A DNA stretch of 64,000 bases from Strigamia acuminata (Eukaryota > Arthropoda > Chilopoda > Geophilomorpha > Linotaeniidae), in contig OX442316.1 in assembly GCA_949358305.1 (NCBI GenBank), positions 17,794,001 through 17,858,000 on the forward strand. Reading direction: 5' to 3'. The notes under the pieces were generated by a model that searched no databases, was not told the DNA's origin, and worked only from the letters and a program-made list of their open reading frames with translations. Each line of letters starts with the position of its first letter. The stretch's first letter is position 1. Made by a program: the position numbers and the translations under genes. Shown piece by piece: positions 24,301-37,597 of the stretch.

Positions 24301-25074
24301 GAGTGAAACTTTAGAAAAGATTAACGGCGTGATTAGACTAATTTGAATATGGATTTTCACTCGGAGTTGGTGAGTTTGGGAGAAAGAAATAAACTGTTGG
24401 GAAAACAAGAGGTTAATCTGTTTATTGACAGTGTGCATTTCTTGCTCTGCAATTGAGCGTTTGCGAGAGTATATAGTAGGTGGGCCAATGAGGCCCATAA
24501 TCTTCAAATTACACGTATTGTAAAACGCTAGGGGAGCATTAGAGGTGAAGCGAAAATGCACTTGACCTTTTCTGGCAGGCAATGCAAACAAAGGCAGAAC
24601 CATCAATACGCATGACTTGATCTCTTTTTCATTGCTACCAGGGGGTTGGGTTGAGTCTAAATTACCACCTTGTTCATTCCTTTCTCTAAATTTGGGGCAA
24701 ATTGGATGGAGATTAATGGAGTGGCTCTAACTAAGCTGGAAAAAGCACCAATTTATTTTGATTTACAATGTGCATTGGAATTAGAAATTTGTTTACTAAT
24801 ATTGATGTCTTTTTTGCTTCTCTTGTGCTTCTTTTGTTTCTATTGATTTACTCGCTCGTAATTTTCTGTTTTTCTTTGTAATTTACTTTGGAAATTTTTC
24901 AGTAATCTAATATTAAAGCTGAATTTACAACCACGTGCAAAATGGATGCGTCGTGCTTTGCTCTAAGTCATAAACATAATAAACATGCATAAGCATGAAA
25001 TTTTGATAAGAATCTGAATACAGGTGAGAAGAAGCGCCAGATTGACCAGGAAGGGGGAATTTGCTTAATACGGA

Positions 25075-25165
25075 ACGGCTCACCATGCTGGTCTCATGTT
25101 TCCATTAGAAGTTAAGCAGCGTTGGTTTGTGCTTGGATGAGTGACAGGCTGGGTATCTCAGTTGT
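25075..25165 (+). pseudogene. Degenerate 5S rRNA copy (or 5S-derived SINE head)
   Basis: Matches the middle and 3' part of eukaryotic 5S rRNA: GGCTCACCATGCTGG, then AGAAGTTAAGCAGCGTTGG, then TGCTTGGATGAGTGACAGGC and CTGGGTATCTCAGTTG. These correspond to GAAGTTAAGCARCGTCGGGC...TACTTGGATGGGTGACC in true 5S. Several substitutions and a short internal deletion, plus the missing 5' strand of helix I, argue against function. 5S-derived SINE3 elements are an alternative. Confidence 0.7.
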
Positions 25166-25818
25166 TTTTCTTCCTTGTCTGGCTAAGTTACTGTTTTTAT
25201 GGCAAGATTATCTCCAACTGGGTTTTCTGTGGTTTTACCAGTTCTCGGTGCAAATCCAAGGTTGGGTCCTTAAGAAAGCCGTCCCGCTGATTTCTGCTTG
25301 CATGGTTTAATTCTGTACGTGAGTGTCGCATTTTAATCGCGCGAGTTTTGACGTAGAATTTAAAGTGGAAACACAAGGGAGCGGGTAAAATTTCAAAGTT
25401 TGCTAGTCTAAAGAGGGAGTCATTTACAAGCTTACAGTACTTCATTGCTTTTGGCTTACCAGCTTAACTGGCAAACTCAAGCTAACTAGGTGGCTAGCCA
25501 GAAATTTCTGTAAAATCTTCTCCAAGAATTTTCTGGCAATTCTGATTGGTTGTCAAAGTCACATGACCAAAACACCAGCAAGCTTGAAGCTGGTAAATCA
25601 AACTCAGTTTGATCGGAGCGGGTGAGTACGTCTTTCTCCACACTAGGCGAGAAAACAGAGGGCTGCAAGAATCCATGCAGAGAACAGAAATTGGATGTAG
25701 AAACCGTAAATCGTGGACAATCTGTTTTTCTTTCTTTTTTTCTTTTTAGTAGTTTATTTTTTAAGTATTTAATGCACCGGTAGATGAAGTGAGGCGCGGA
25801 AGATCGTCTTGCTTAAAA

Positions 25819-25853
25819 ATGGGTTGCGATGCTAAAAAGTTTGGGAACCCTTG
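25819..25853 (-). mobile_element. hAT terminus fragment
   Basis: Inverted, it reads CAAGGGTTCCCAAACTTTTT followed by AGCATCGCAACCCA, a typical hAT end. The partner terminus was not found. Confidence 0.55.
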
Positions 25854-26250
25854 CGATAGGCCGTAGGAGGCACCATTGTTCAATACCCAAACGAGCCAAA
25901 ACAGAAATGGGCAGAGAAACCATATAGAAGTATCGCAACTTCCCCAACCTCATCTAAATAAGCAGACATTCCTCCGGACGTAGTTGTGTGTTGCGGCGCA
26001 GTGAAGACTGCGCCCCTTCGTAATTTTTTGCGAGACGATGTAAGAGATAAAGTTTACGACATCGAAACCCACAATATGCTGGCTGAGATGTTCACGAAAT
26101 GTACGTGATATCATCAGTATAAAACTAGGTTTGCCTTTTTACAGTAATGAATGTGCAATATAAAAATTGGGGGTGCGAGAAAATATGTTGAGAATCCAAG
26201 AAGGTTAAGAAGTAGGCACGGTGCCCGATTGTGTCCAACGACACAAAAGA

Positions 26251-26280
26251 AAGGTTAGGACAGGTCAGGTTAGGTTAGAA
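26251..26280 (+). repeat. TTAGG-like motif cluster
   Basis: AGGTTAGGACAGGTCAGGTT continues as AGGTTAGAA. GGTTAGGTTAG strings are common in arthropod genomes and resemble the arthropod telomere unit TTAGG. Too short and interstitial to be a telomere. Confidence 0.5.
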
Positions 26281-29200
26281 TGGCATGTTATTTTCTTTCC
26301 CCTGGAGGGAAAAAACGAAAGACCGGTCTTTGGTAATTTAATATTTGATTAGGAAAAAAAGTGGAGTCCAGAAGCTTATTATAAATAAATAAATGATGAA
26401 AGAAGCCGTTCGATTATTCGAGTTGACAAGCAATTGGGTCTCGTGCGGTAAGTTGAATAATCGCAGTAGTTTTGGAAATGGCAGTTTGAAGTAGTTTTGT
26501 ACACTGGGGTCAGGGGAAGAGTGGGAGAGTCGATGCTCGCTGCTCAGTACATTTGCACTTCATCCCTTGGCCAATCAAGTTTGCAGCGAATTTTCTTCTT
26601 CATGTAAATCGATTGGAGACGAGTGCACTGTTGCTATGAATGCTGTCCTCCCATGGCCCCCGATCAGTGGCAGCAGAGCTTCTCTGTCAGGCTGTAATGC
26701 AATGCTTGAAGCCGATAGAGCCGAGTATGGGCGAGGCATGGGCATCAAGCCAGGGGCCAATCTGGGCTAGAGAAAAGCATTACCTGCAGAGCCCATTAGT
26801 CTCGTCTCACACTGGAAATACGGTTAACCTCAAACCCAAACAGAGGCGAAAGAAGAGGTTCAATAAATCCTCAAAACTTCAATGTTCACCAGGGGAAATT
26901 ATTTGCAAGTGCCCTTCAATGTAAATGGTGGAGATAAAAAGTTGAAAGTGGGGGGGAAAAAAATGAAGAAATTTTTTTTTCTCTTTTCTAATTTAAATGC
27001 CGTTTAAAATGGAGAAATTGAATTTTTTGGCAATCAGGATAAAAATTGCTAACGCGAAATAAATGATAGCGCATACACACACAAGTTGGAAGTTCAATTT
27101 GAGCCCAGTCGCACTTGCAGATTGCGTTCGAGCTGCCGAGTTCTTATCAGAATTCACGACACTCCATCTGCGAGGGAGACGTGTGTTTAGGCCACGTCTA
27201 TTTGCCAGCCATTTGATTTGCACGGCCAAGAGAACAAGATGGAATATTAAAGATGCTGCGGCTGCGCCTTTCAACCCGTTGCGCTGTTTCCGCCACATAC
27301 ATTATTTGACGACGATTGTTTCTCACTTTTGGGGGCTCAGTTTCGACGTGACAAGTGTAATTTCGGGCTGAAAAGTCGCTTTTATTGCGTGCAAACGAGT
27401 GAAAAGATGCCCCGAGTTGATCGAAAAGTTTAGCGGTATTCACAAATTGTCACAAACTCGCAACCAACGCACTGATAATCGTGTTATCACAATCTCGTGT
27501 GAAAAACTTACACAATAAAAACTCGCGGCAGTCGCTACACTCTTTTAAAGACGACAAAAAAAATTTTAAAAAAATTCAAATGGAACAAAAGGTTTTTCTT
27601 CTTAATTTGGTAAATTCATCAAGATTTACGCACTTCGAAAGCGGCAGCAGTCTCATTTCGTGTTGACATTGCTTTGTTTTTCTCATCTTGTTTGATTTGT
27701 TTTCCACCTGCTTCATTTTTCCAGCATCCGAAATTGATTTGCGGTGAGAGATGTGAGCGAAATGTGTCCATTTGAGAGCTTCACTTAGGTTTATGGCCAT
27801 AAATCAATCTCCGAAATTCCATTTTTGTGTTTGGAAATATGCGTTTGGGTAGGGATATCTCTCTTGTGGTCATATAGCAGGAACATTAAGTTATTTGGTG
27901 GAAAAAGGCAATTTAAAAAGCAGCAAGAAGCGAGAAAAGAATTAAGATGGATTTTTGTCGAGTGCGGCGCGCAGTCAAGCCCAAATGCTACAAATCTAAT
28001 TTCTAAAATGCAACCGTGTGAAGCAAATGCTTCTTCCGTCTTCCAATTTACCTCAAACTTGTACAAACTTTATGACGGCGTAAAAGATATGCGCCCACAT
28101 TATAAAAATAGATTTAATCTTTTATTATGTTTGCTGCTTTCTCGGGCTTTTGCTAAACGCACTTTGGCTTTAATTCGCTGGTGTAATCGCAATAGAACCG
28201 TTCGGAATTCGAATTTAAATTGAACTAGTGTAACTCTGGCGGCAGATTTGCAAATGTCTTCAAATTTAAAGATATATTTTCCAATTATATTTTTTTTTGG
28301 TCGTTTTCTCAAGATGTGGGTTGGTTGGACCGTGATTAATTCTCTACAATGGCACACAAGTTCGCTTCGGTTAATACCCGCAGTATTTATTGATTAAGGA
28401 AATAAATAGAAAGAAAATAAAGGATGAAATTTTTTTTTTTTTAGATTTTGTTTAGAATTTGACATAAACAATGGCGTTTTAATTGGATTGAAAATGTGAT
28501 TAAAGAAATTGTTTACTCGTTTTTTTCTAAGAGGATTTTTGCTTTCATTCCTGCACGGTTTTAATTTGAACATGGATTCCCATGAAAAGCGAAGTGAGCG
28601 TTGATTGTGGATTCCTTTAATTATTAATGAAATTTTTCGAGTTTTTCAAAGATCCGTTGGGGGAGTTAATTCTTAGCACACATCTCACACGTACCGCAAC
28701 TTCACCCCTGTGCACACCTGCGTTTGAATGATGGCATGGCCGCCATGAATATCCTGGCGCCATTGTGTCAGCTGGGACCGATGAAAGGATGATTGATTTC
28801 TCGCGATCTTATAACAAGTGAGATATATGAAGCAAAAAGAAATGTATGCTGATGAGAAGGAAATCGCTCTTTTCACTTTTTTTGCGATTAATTTGGCGAA
28901 ACTTGAAATTAAAAATTTTCTCTTATTAAATAAAAAATGGCGCTTGGATCTTTTTTTTTTTTTTGGTTCAGTTTTCTTAATTGGATTGGATGCATTGCAC
29001 GGTTTTTGTGACATTTTGTAACGCGGAGATTTTAAAATTTAGTTTGAAAAGTTTAAATCGATTTTTTTTCCTGGTTTATCATTGCCTGATCAGTTGGAGA
29101 TAAAATGGCGAAATTTTTTCCACTGTTGGTCAGCGTTTTTATTTTTCAGGGTTTTTATTTTTTTAGAATGGAAAATTTCTTGATTTTCTAAAAATTGTTT

Positions 29201-30375
29201 GTTCGTGCAACGCAGCAAAGCTTCGGGGGGCAAAATATCCAAACGTCAAAATTGTGTTTGTTTATCCAAAATCTCCCCATTATACGCAGAAAAGAAGGAT
29301 TTTGATTAAATCCACGTTTATTTAACCCGAGAAATGTTTATATTTCGAAAATTGCTCGTATTTTGCATTCAGGTTGGGCTGCACTGCACTTCACTTCGAA
29401 TTATTCATCAAATTTAATGGATGCAGTTAAAAAAGTTAGAACGCATTGGATCTAAAATGTGAAACAATTAATTACTCGCCTCTTAATTTATCTCGATTGC
29501 CCTTGCGTTTCGCTATAATTAATTTAGAGAAAGCTGATCAACCGAATTAAAACTGGAGGCGCTATTTACTATTTTAATATTCAATCTGAATGAAGACCGA
29601 ATCACCAAAACCGATAACTCTTGTAATACAATTCGTGAATTAACCACGTGACACACGTTCCACCTTAATTTTCACACACATATTTTTGCACACACGCACA
29701 AAAAGAAACAGTTTAATTTTGTTTCCTTTGACTCTCTCTCTCGGGGTTTTCGAATCTCCATGCAATCTTCTTAGCAATCACAACAAACATAAGAAATCAT
29801 AATTTTTTCATCTGGTGTACAAGTCCATATTGAATTATTTTTTTTGTTTGTGGAGGAAATAAAAATGTGGTCGAAAAAGGTTCGGAAATTTGATTAATTT
29901 TTTTTTTCTCCCGAATAAATATTATAAAGTTAGAAATCAATTTGAATAAATGAAATTGTTTATTTTGATGTATATGAAAGGTCATTTCGTGGGGTTTAAT
30001 AAGCTTTTAAAGGTAATTTGGTGTGTTGGGTTGGGTGGTCTTTTTTAAGTGAAGTATAAATATTTTGGTGCAAAATGCAGGTGGACGTGATTTTAGTGGT
30101 TTGAATTTCCGACATCAAAAAATAAATAATTTAATCATTCAAATTTGATTGTGTTTTGCATTTGTTGTGAGGTGAATGTATTATGCATTATATGGTGCAT
30201 TTTATTTGAGTTAAAATCACAAATATAAAGCTGCGGCAAGGTATTGATTCTGCTGTCGCTTAATGTCCATAATGATGATGTTTTTACCGTTTTTAATGCT
30301 CGGGGAAGGGTTTTTAAAAATGGAAGAAGACAAATTAAATCGACAATGTGTGTATTAGGGGCCAGTAAATTGTTA

Positions 30376-30665
30376 ATTTACAAAAAATGTGCTAATTTAC
30401 AACAAAAAATGTGTTAATTTGCAACAAAAAATGTGCTAATTTACAACAAAAAATGTGCTAATTTACAACAAAAAATGTGCTAATTTATAACAAAAAAGTA
30501 TTAATTTATTTTAAAAATGTGTTAATTTATCCCAAAAAAAATAATTTAGCAAAAAAAATTGGTAATTTAGCAAAAAAAATTGATAATTTAGCACAAAAAA
30601 ATTGGTAATTTAGCAAAAAAAATAGTAATTTTTTTTTTAAAAAAAGTAGTAATTTAGCAAAAAAT
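30376..30665. repeat. 22-bp and 21-bp AT-rich minisatellites, adjacent and related
   Basis: Left block: about seven units of AATTTACAACAAAAAATGTG with CT. Right block: about five units of AATTTAGCAAAAAAAATTGG with T. The two unit types share AATTTA-CAAAAAA, so one probably derives from the other. Confidence 0.9.
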
Positions 30666-30680
30666 GTGTTGATTTTCAAC

Positions 30681-31094
30681 AGGCGCGTTAAAAGTTTGCT
30701 TTTAACGGTTTTTACTGTTTTCATAAACGGAATGGCATCAAAAACATACAAAAACTGCAAATACCAAAACCATAACTGAAATGGTTTATGAATGCCGGGA
30801 TTTGGTTTTTGCAACCAAATTCAAAATGGCCGCCTCGAACGTTAGATCGACGGATCAAACTTTCAAGTCTCACAAACACTTTCAGGTGAGCATTTACTTT
30901 CCAAAATGTAAGTAAATGCTAAATTATGTTTAAATAAGGCCACCACAATCACAATCCGTTGGTTAAATGAAAGAAAAGGAATTGTTATGCACCAAATACA
31001 ACAAACGGGCCTAAAAACGAAAACATTGACTGTTAGGCACGTTTTTGCGTCCTATTTTTTATAAACGGCACAAACTGGAACTTTGAACGCACCT
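30681..31094. mobile_element. Inverted-repeat element with AGGYGCGTT ends
   Basis: The left end AGGCGCGTTAAAAGTTTGC resembles the inverted right end AGGTGCGTTCAAAGTTCCAG. ATAAACGGC/ATAAACGGA motifs recur just inside both ends. 414 bp, no coding frame, no clear target duplication. It abuts the 30.4-30.66 kb minisatellite. Confidence 0.45.
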
Positions 31095-33129
31095 ATTGTT
31101 ATGTTTTGTTTAAATTTAAATATTTTTAAAAAAATTTAGTTTTGCCACATGTGAGAAATAAGTCGGTGGAAAAATTGTAGCTGAAGACACTTTGTCGCGT
31201 GCTGATATCAATTCTGGCGCCCGTATTTGTATACACATAATTCACGCATTGCGAAGCGCTGTTTGTTGTGTCAGCGTATCTGAAAAGTTGCCAAAATCGT
31301 AATATTTTAATGGTTGACACGATCGAGTATTCGCGAGTGCTGCAAGCAGAGCAGCGCTTCGGCGCTCCTACTGCTATAGCGTATAATATTGAAACTGACC
31401 TGAATCTGAATCTGAATTTGAATTTGTAAAACGAAGCGTTTTGGTAATTCGCGAGACGGGCCTCGCACTTTTAATGTCATCGCTTTCGAAGCCGATGCCA
31501 CATCAGATTGGAGCAAATGAAGCAAATGATACAATTAAGTGACACGCATTTGCATGTTGCGAATTGCAGATTACATTTATGCGACCACAGTCAATTTCAA
31601 TTGTGGATATATGCCTAACTACCTTTGTAAGGTCTAGATAGCTACGCTTACACAATTTGCATAGGAAATGCACTTTGTCTCTATTAACAGTCGCTTCTCC
31701 ATCTATTATCAAACTGCGGCCGAATGCGAGTTGATAACAACAACAACAACAACAGTCTCTCTCTTCTCGTTCTCTCTCTTTGGACGTTCCGTTCAATCAC
31801 TATAAAATATAAATTCTCAGGCTGGGGTCTGTAAAAGGGTTGTAAAATCTATACGGCTCTTGTCTTTCTTTTCTTGTCTTTCTTTGTTTACTGGTGCATG
31901 GCTTAAGTGGAGTAAGGGACTATGGATCTATGGCGTTTAGATTGGCTCATTTTTCTCTTTCTCTCTCGCTCTTGGATCAATTTTGCTTATCAATTTTTAA
32001 TGAATGAAGAGCTATTATTGACACGAATATGCTGTTGCTATTTCACACAGAAAATTGATTTTTAATTTTTATTTATTTATTTATTTTTTTTTTTTACCCA
32101 GGGGTTGTCGAGAAACAAAGAACTGGAAGTGGAGAAAGATTTAAGCCTGGCTGCAATGTGAATAATAAACGGTGAGAAATCTTTGTCTATTTATGGATTT
32201 TATGTTGAGTTTTTCAATTTGCACGTTGCGTGCATGTATCACATTGTTGTAAAATATGTCTTCAAGGGTAAGTGTAACATTTTATTCATTGTGGATGGCC
32301 CATGCTCCATCCGACAGTTTAAAAGAGTCTTAATCAATAGCGAGGGAGTATCTGAGCTCTCAATCCGTGTGACAGAGCGATCGACAGCTGTATCCTCTTT
32401 TTCTAATCCGATTTCGAGTGAAACCTGTTTTGCCTGTACTGTAAAACCACACCGCAGTACTATACTGATTTAACATGCCACAATATTGTGAAGTGCGCGA
32501 GTTTGTCACGAGAATGTATTTTTGATCAATCAGCGAGCACTCCAACTTGTTAATATTAAGGTAGTGTTGTTTTGTTCTGATTGCTCGCAGTGTGCAGAGC
32601 TGCTTAGCTCGTCGCTTCTATATCGATTTGCTTGATCAAACAAAGGAGAAAGAGAATTAATAAAAGAGAATGGCGGGCGGGGTGCTGCGAGACTGCGGGA
32701 CGGAAATGAGTTTAGTTGATCTTTTTTTTGGAAAAAGCCAAAGAGCGAGTTTTGTTGTTGACAATAAACAAATTGGTGGCCACTAGCCGAGCTTTTATTA
32801 CTCGAGACGCTCGTTGTACACCTTGTGGCAGTTGCGAGGTGCTAACTCCATTTGGCAACAATTGCTCGAGGCGTTCGTGCCTTGGCAACCATCTGCTCGC
32901 GATCCATTCGCCGCGAGGGTTCAATGACCCACCTGCTACGCAATCTGGGGCCGGAGCCGGCGAGTTGCGATCGGACATGTAATTATTTTTATGGGCTGAG
33001 CAAAGTGAGGGATTCCTGATTTAACTCGGCAAATAAGATTCTTAGCTGAAGAAAACTGAAACAGATGGCCACGAACCACGTACGGGTTCTCGCGGCGTTC
33101 CCAGGGCGTTGTCGGCGCGTGGAGCGGGT

Positions 33130-33165
33130 TATAAATGGCGCGCGGGGACTCGGGAGTCGTCAATG
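33130..33165 (+). promoter_or_regulatory. Possible plus-strand core promoter inside the first intron
   Basis: TTATAAATGG lies in a CpG-rich patch, with a GTCGTCAATG initiator-like site about 30 bp downstream. A 40-codon frame begins at the following ATG and meets GTGAGT, a good donor. There is no recognisable product. It could be an antisense or non-coding transcript, or chance. Confidence 0.25.
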
Positions 33166-34840
33166 AGACGAGAGAAGTTTTGTTTTCTTTGTTCATTCGC
33201 ACGTGACAAATTCGATTGCGGCCAAATCTGGACGTGGAAAAATGGTACGGCTGATTCATGTGTGAGTTTGGACACGTGCAATTGACAATTACTTGTTGCT
33301 GCGATTAATTATTTGTCAAGGTGTGTTATTACTCAAGCGGGGGGAGGGTTTTTTCTTGTTTTTAAATCGGGGATGTTGAAAAAATCCAATTTGAAAAGGT
33401 TTATTTTTTTTATTTTTTTTATTTTTTTATTTTTTGTTGGGGGTGTTGGTTGGTGGTTCTGCTGGTGCTGCTTGTGGAAATGACATATATTACGTGGTAG
33501 CAGTTTAATTCATTTTGAAGTTTTTTGAGTGCGAAGTAAAGGTTGTTGCTATATTTCAAGCTGTCAAGAGTGTTGGTCCAATTGTCTGACTTGAAATACA
33601 ATTTTGTTGTTGTTTTTTGTTGTTGTTGTTTTTTTTTTTAATTAAATTTTTTTTTATTAAATTTCGATTGGTTTTGGTTTTGGTTGTTTTATTGGGCTGT
33701 TAATTGGCGTTTAGGGGCCGATGAATGCGTAAAAATGTGGCGTTTGAATAATTTTCAAATTAGTCCCAGCTTCAGCAATAAAATGAGGGAAATTTGAATG
33801 TGACGCGTTAGTAAACAAAGCAGGTATAAAAGAATGTGGAGCATGCAATTGTCGGTGTAAGGAGGTTCCATTTCACGCCGCGAGCGCATCTCATCATTGA
33901 GTGTCACCTGAATTCACCTGAGTGTTCGTGGAAGAGACGATCACTTGACCATTCACTCTCTCGCTCTCTCTCCTTCTCCTCCATTACCTTGCAAACAGGA
34001 AATTACCACTTGTGCATCCTTTTCTCTCCCGGCTCAAGCATTAGCAGCCATTTTTAAGGCCCAAATGGGAAAAGCAGGCGCAATATCACGTTTTTAAACA
34101 GTTCCACGAACACTTTGAATTTTGTTCATAAAAGAAATTCGCATTAAGTCTTTTCAGCCAGGAAAATGTGGCGTCTATTTGCCGAATTTTTTAGCATCGG
34201 GGGAAGGAGGAAAGATGAAGAAAAATGTGCAGCCATCTTGGTTAGAATGTCGTACAATGAAATATTCATTTCGCGTCATTTGATCGCGACGGAAAGTCTG
34301 ACTATGCGTCAAGTTTCATTCCCACGTTCAAGGTGAGATGCGAGAAAAACAGAAAGTTGCGCTTTTCATTTTTAGATTTCTCGGCTAAATTCGTTTTGCA
34401 ATCAAGTGCTAGCACGACCTGATCGAATTTTGAATTTTTTTCGAATTTTATTGAAATTTTGAAATTTTTTTTTTTTTAATTTCTAATTGCAAATTTATTC
34501 AATTTTTATTTTTTTTTTTAGAAATTTAAAAAAAAAATTGTCTAATAAATTTTTCAATAATTTATTCCAACTTTATACACATTAAAGAGACAAACTTTTC
34601 GGTTTTATGTACAGAAGGAGTCGCCGGTGTATACGTGTTTATAAATTGAGTTAGCCACTCCAGAGGGGATTGAAATGTGCTAATCCAATGCCATCGAAGC
34701 GAGTACACTTAAAAAGCGGCCTAAATTGCTCTCGATGCAAATACCGCTGAAATTTGATCGATCAAAGGTCAATTTCGAGCCCGAAATTTGTTTTTCTTTA
34801 TTTCTCGTGCGCGGAAATGCCATAACAATTTCGGCGTTAT

Positions 34841-34864
34841 GCAGTGAAGCTCAGGGGCAGCACT
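34841..34864 (+). repeat. Short dispersed repeat, copy C
   Basis: GCAGTGAAGCTCAGGGGCAG, then CAC. Shares the pattern GCWGKGAAGYTYAGGGGCRG with 43894 and 52731. Confidence 0.4.
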
Positions 34865-36756
34865 AGCAAACCGCATTTCGATTTCTCCTTTTATTTTTCT
34901 TTTGCCAAACCAAAATGTGCCATTCAACATGAGTATTGGAAAAAATTTCCCCATAACGGATTGTTGCTTTCTCTCACCGAGAAAAGGTCCCGGTCTCGCG
35001 CCTAATTTGCAGTCGAAACTGAAGTTGAAACGAAATACGATACTTCATCTGTGCCCGCGTTTACCATAACACGGTCAAACTCGCTACGAATAGAAATGGA
35101 ATGATTATAATAAAAATTTCATTTTTTTTTTTTCTTTTTGCTCAAATCTGTCTCCGCACATCACAACTCGCGCCTGATGTATATGCATCATGAAGATTAG
35201 CCTCCTCCTTACACCCACTCGTAAAGATAAGGAAACAAACATTAAAGATATGAAATAATAAAAGAAATGAAAAAGAAAAATACACTCGAACCATTTTATT
35301 TTTAATCTTGTATTAAGACGCCGCCATTTTTATGATGGCCGCAAATTTCATTCACTCGCGTTTTTTACGAGGCGACAAAACACGTCGGTTTTATCACCTC
35401 CGATTATTACCATGACAACAAAAATTTAATATCCAAAAAAAAAAAAAAATTGGTTTTTTTTTGTTGAGTTTTATTCTTATATTGGAGCGCCACGCCACGT
35501 CGCGTGGGGAAATTAATTCGGACGGCCAAGCAAGTCGACACCACGGCCGCGACTAACGAAGTAATTTGCATACGGTTAAAAGTGGTGATTTATATAGATT
35601 GGAAGTGAAAGGCAAACGCACAAAAGACGGGATGAGCAAGAAGGTGCAAACGAGGGTGACGTGATCCCGGTTTCTTTTGGCGTGCTGGGGGTGGGGCGGG
35701 TGCGGCGCAACCCCTCCCGAGCTAACCCCCATTGTTTTCCGCTTAATTAAGGTTGTGCATATCTGCGCAATTAAGCAGGAAAGCCACCCTTCTCTTCTCC
35801 GCCGCCTCATCGAGTGCACAAAGCAGCTGCTATTCTCGACATGCTCATTTATTCTCGGGCACAGGAGACGACGCTACAAACACCACTCGGTGACGATACA
35901 TCAAGTTGTTTCAATCCAATTATGCGAATGGTGCTTACACTACTTGTACTTTGCTGGCGCCAATTCAAATTATTGGCCATTAAAACGATGAAATGACCGC
36001 TTTTTTTAATCAACTTAACCACATGACTTTGTAATTACATTTTTATTAACGCTCGTAAGAAATTTTACTATTAAGTCTATTTTTTGTTGTGTTTTTTTTA
36101 TTTTATTCTAATTCAATGGTCGGGACGATCAAATGGAATTGGAAGGGCTTTTTCTTTTTTTGTTTATTTAGTAATTACGGGTTTTGCGACGTTTGGATTG
36201 AATTGGAATTTTTTTTGGGGGGTTTTGTTTGTTGTTTACACGTGCGGAAATAAGGTTTTGCGCGCAAAAGGGGAATTTATAGTAGCCTTTTGTGTAATTT
36301 CAAGACCCCGCAAACAAAGTGAGGATGATTTGTTTGTTTTCTGTAAAGGTGCGTGTTTGAGCATGCAGTTCAAGTGAATTTCAGCACTTTGCATCTCCGA
36401 TCGATTGAGCGGTCAATCCGACGCTCGCATGGATACACAGTGTAGCAATGGAAAAAAATCATTTGCAATTACTTTGTGCGTATTGGGTTTCTGGAACTTC
36501 TTGGAAATGGGCAGCACGGACGAAATTAACGTGCAGCCATCTTGTAGTTGAGAATTTTAACATGAGCGAATTTATTCAGATATGGGGCGCTGACGTAGCG
36601 GTCAGCGTCATGACAAATGGCCATTACAACAAGTTGCAATGTGGGGAAAACACTTCTGTTGTGTGGATATCGGGATTTATTTGTGATGTTATCGGCTTTG
36701 TTTGGAGTATCAAACAATACACAGAGTGGGTCAGAAAAATGAATACTTTCAAACCG

Positions 36757-36912
36757 CAGGGCTTTTTAAACTGTGGGCCGCGACCCCAGGTGGGGTTGCA
36801 TAACTGAATGTGGGAGTCGCGAAAAATGTTTGATTTGTATATACTCGCGGTCGTGTATGAATTTCATGGGCGAAAAGGGTTCGCGAATGGAAAAGTTTAA
36901 GAAGTTTATGGG
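36757..36912. mobile_element. hAT-like MITE, diverged
   Basis: The left end CAGGGCTTTTTAAACTGTGG is followed by GCCGCGACCCCAGGTGGGG, a typical hAT terminus. The right side GGTTCGCGAATGGAAAAGTT with TAAGAAG is a decayed inverse of it. About 155 bp, old copy. Confidence 0.55.
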
Positions 36913-36957
36913 TAGGCAATCAAATTTGGGTTAGGGGGTAACCCAATTGGGTTAGGG

Positions 36958-37597
36958 CAGTGTTGTTTAATTAACCTTTCGTTATTAAGATATTAGGTGC
37001 GTTCAATCTTAAATAGATTTCTTTGATTTCGCTGATTTTTGTGATTTTCCTGATTTTGGGAGACCGGAAGTGACGATCTTTACATCTTAAAATCGAAATC
37101 GGATTTTAACAAAATCGTATGTCTGAAAATCCACATGCAGGGTTGCTTTTCTTGATTTTCTTGATTTTCAGCCATCTTGATTTCCACATAGAGTGATCAA
37201 AGCACGTTGTTTTTTGTTTACTGATAACAATTTAACATTTAGCATCAATTTTTATTTTTTATCAATGTTTGTCCCATTTTTGATTGCGCTAGGCATTCCT
37301 GGATTTGAGATTTTGTGGTACTTTTGTGGATTTCTTTTTTCAAAAAGTACCGCATCTCATAATAGTGGTATTGTACCGGTACCACTTTTTTTGGTAAGGT
37401 AAAATCCCCCAAAGTCTAGCAAAATCCTGCAAAATTTCGCGAGAATTAGTATTATGCAGGATATGGTACTACAAAAATCGGCACTTTTTGATGAAAAACG
37501 CAAATATCTCGAGAACAAAGGATCGGATCGTCAAAAACTAAGCGCCAAAAGAAAAAGCGGAAAAAACTATCCCAGAAACGTTAATTAAACAACACTG
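36958..37597. mobile_element. 640-bp element with ~18-bp inverted ends
   Basis: CAGTGTTGTTTAATTAAC at the left is repeated exactly in inverted form at 37580-37597. The CAGTG start recalls hAT or CACTA-type ends, but no target duplication is seen. An AGGTGCGTTCAA motif occurs just inside the left end (36995). No protein frame. Confidence 0.55.

Noticed and set aside
26567-26924. Overlapping frames on both strands at 26.6-26.9 kb
   Set aside because: Balanced base composition opens frames on both strands. No homology recognised.
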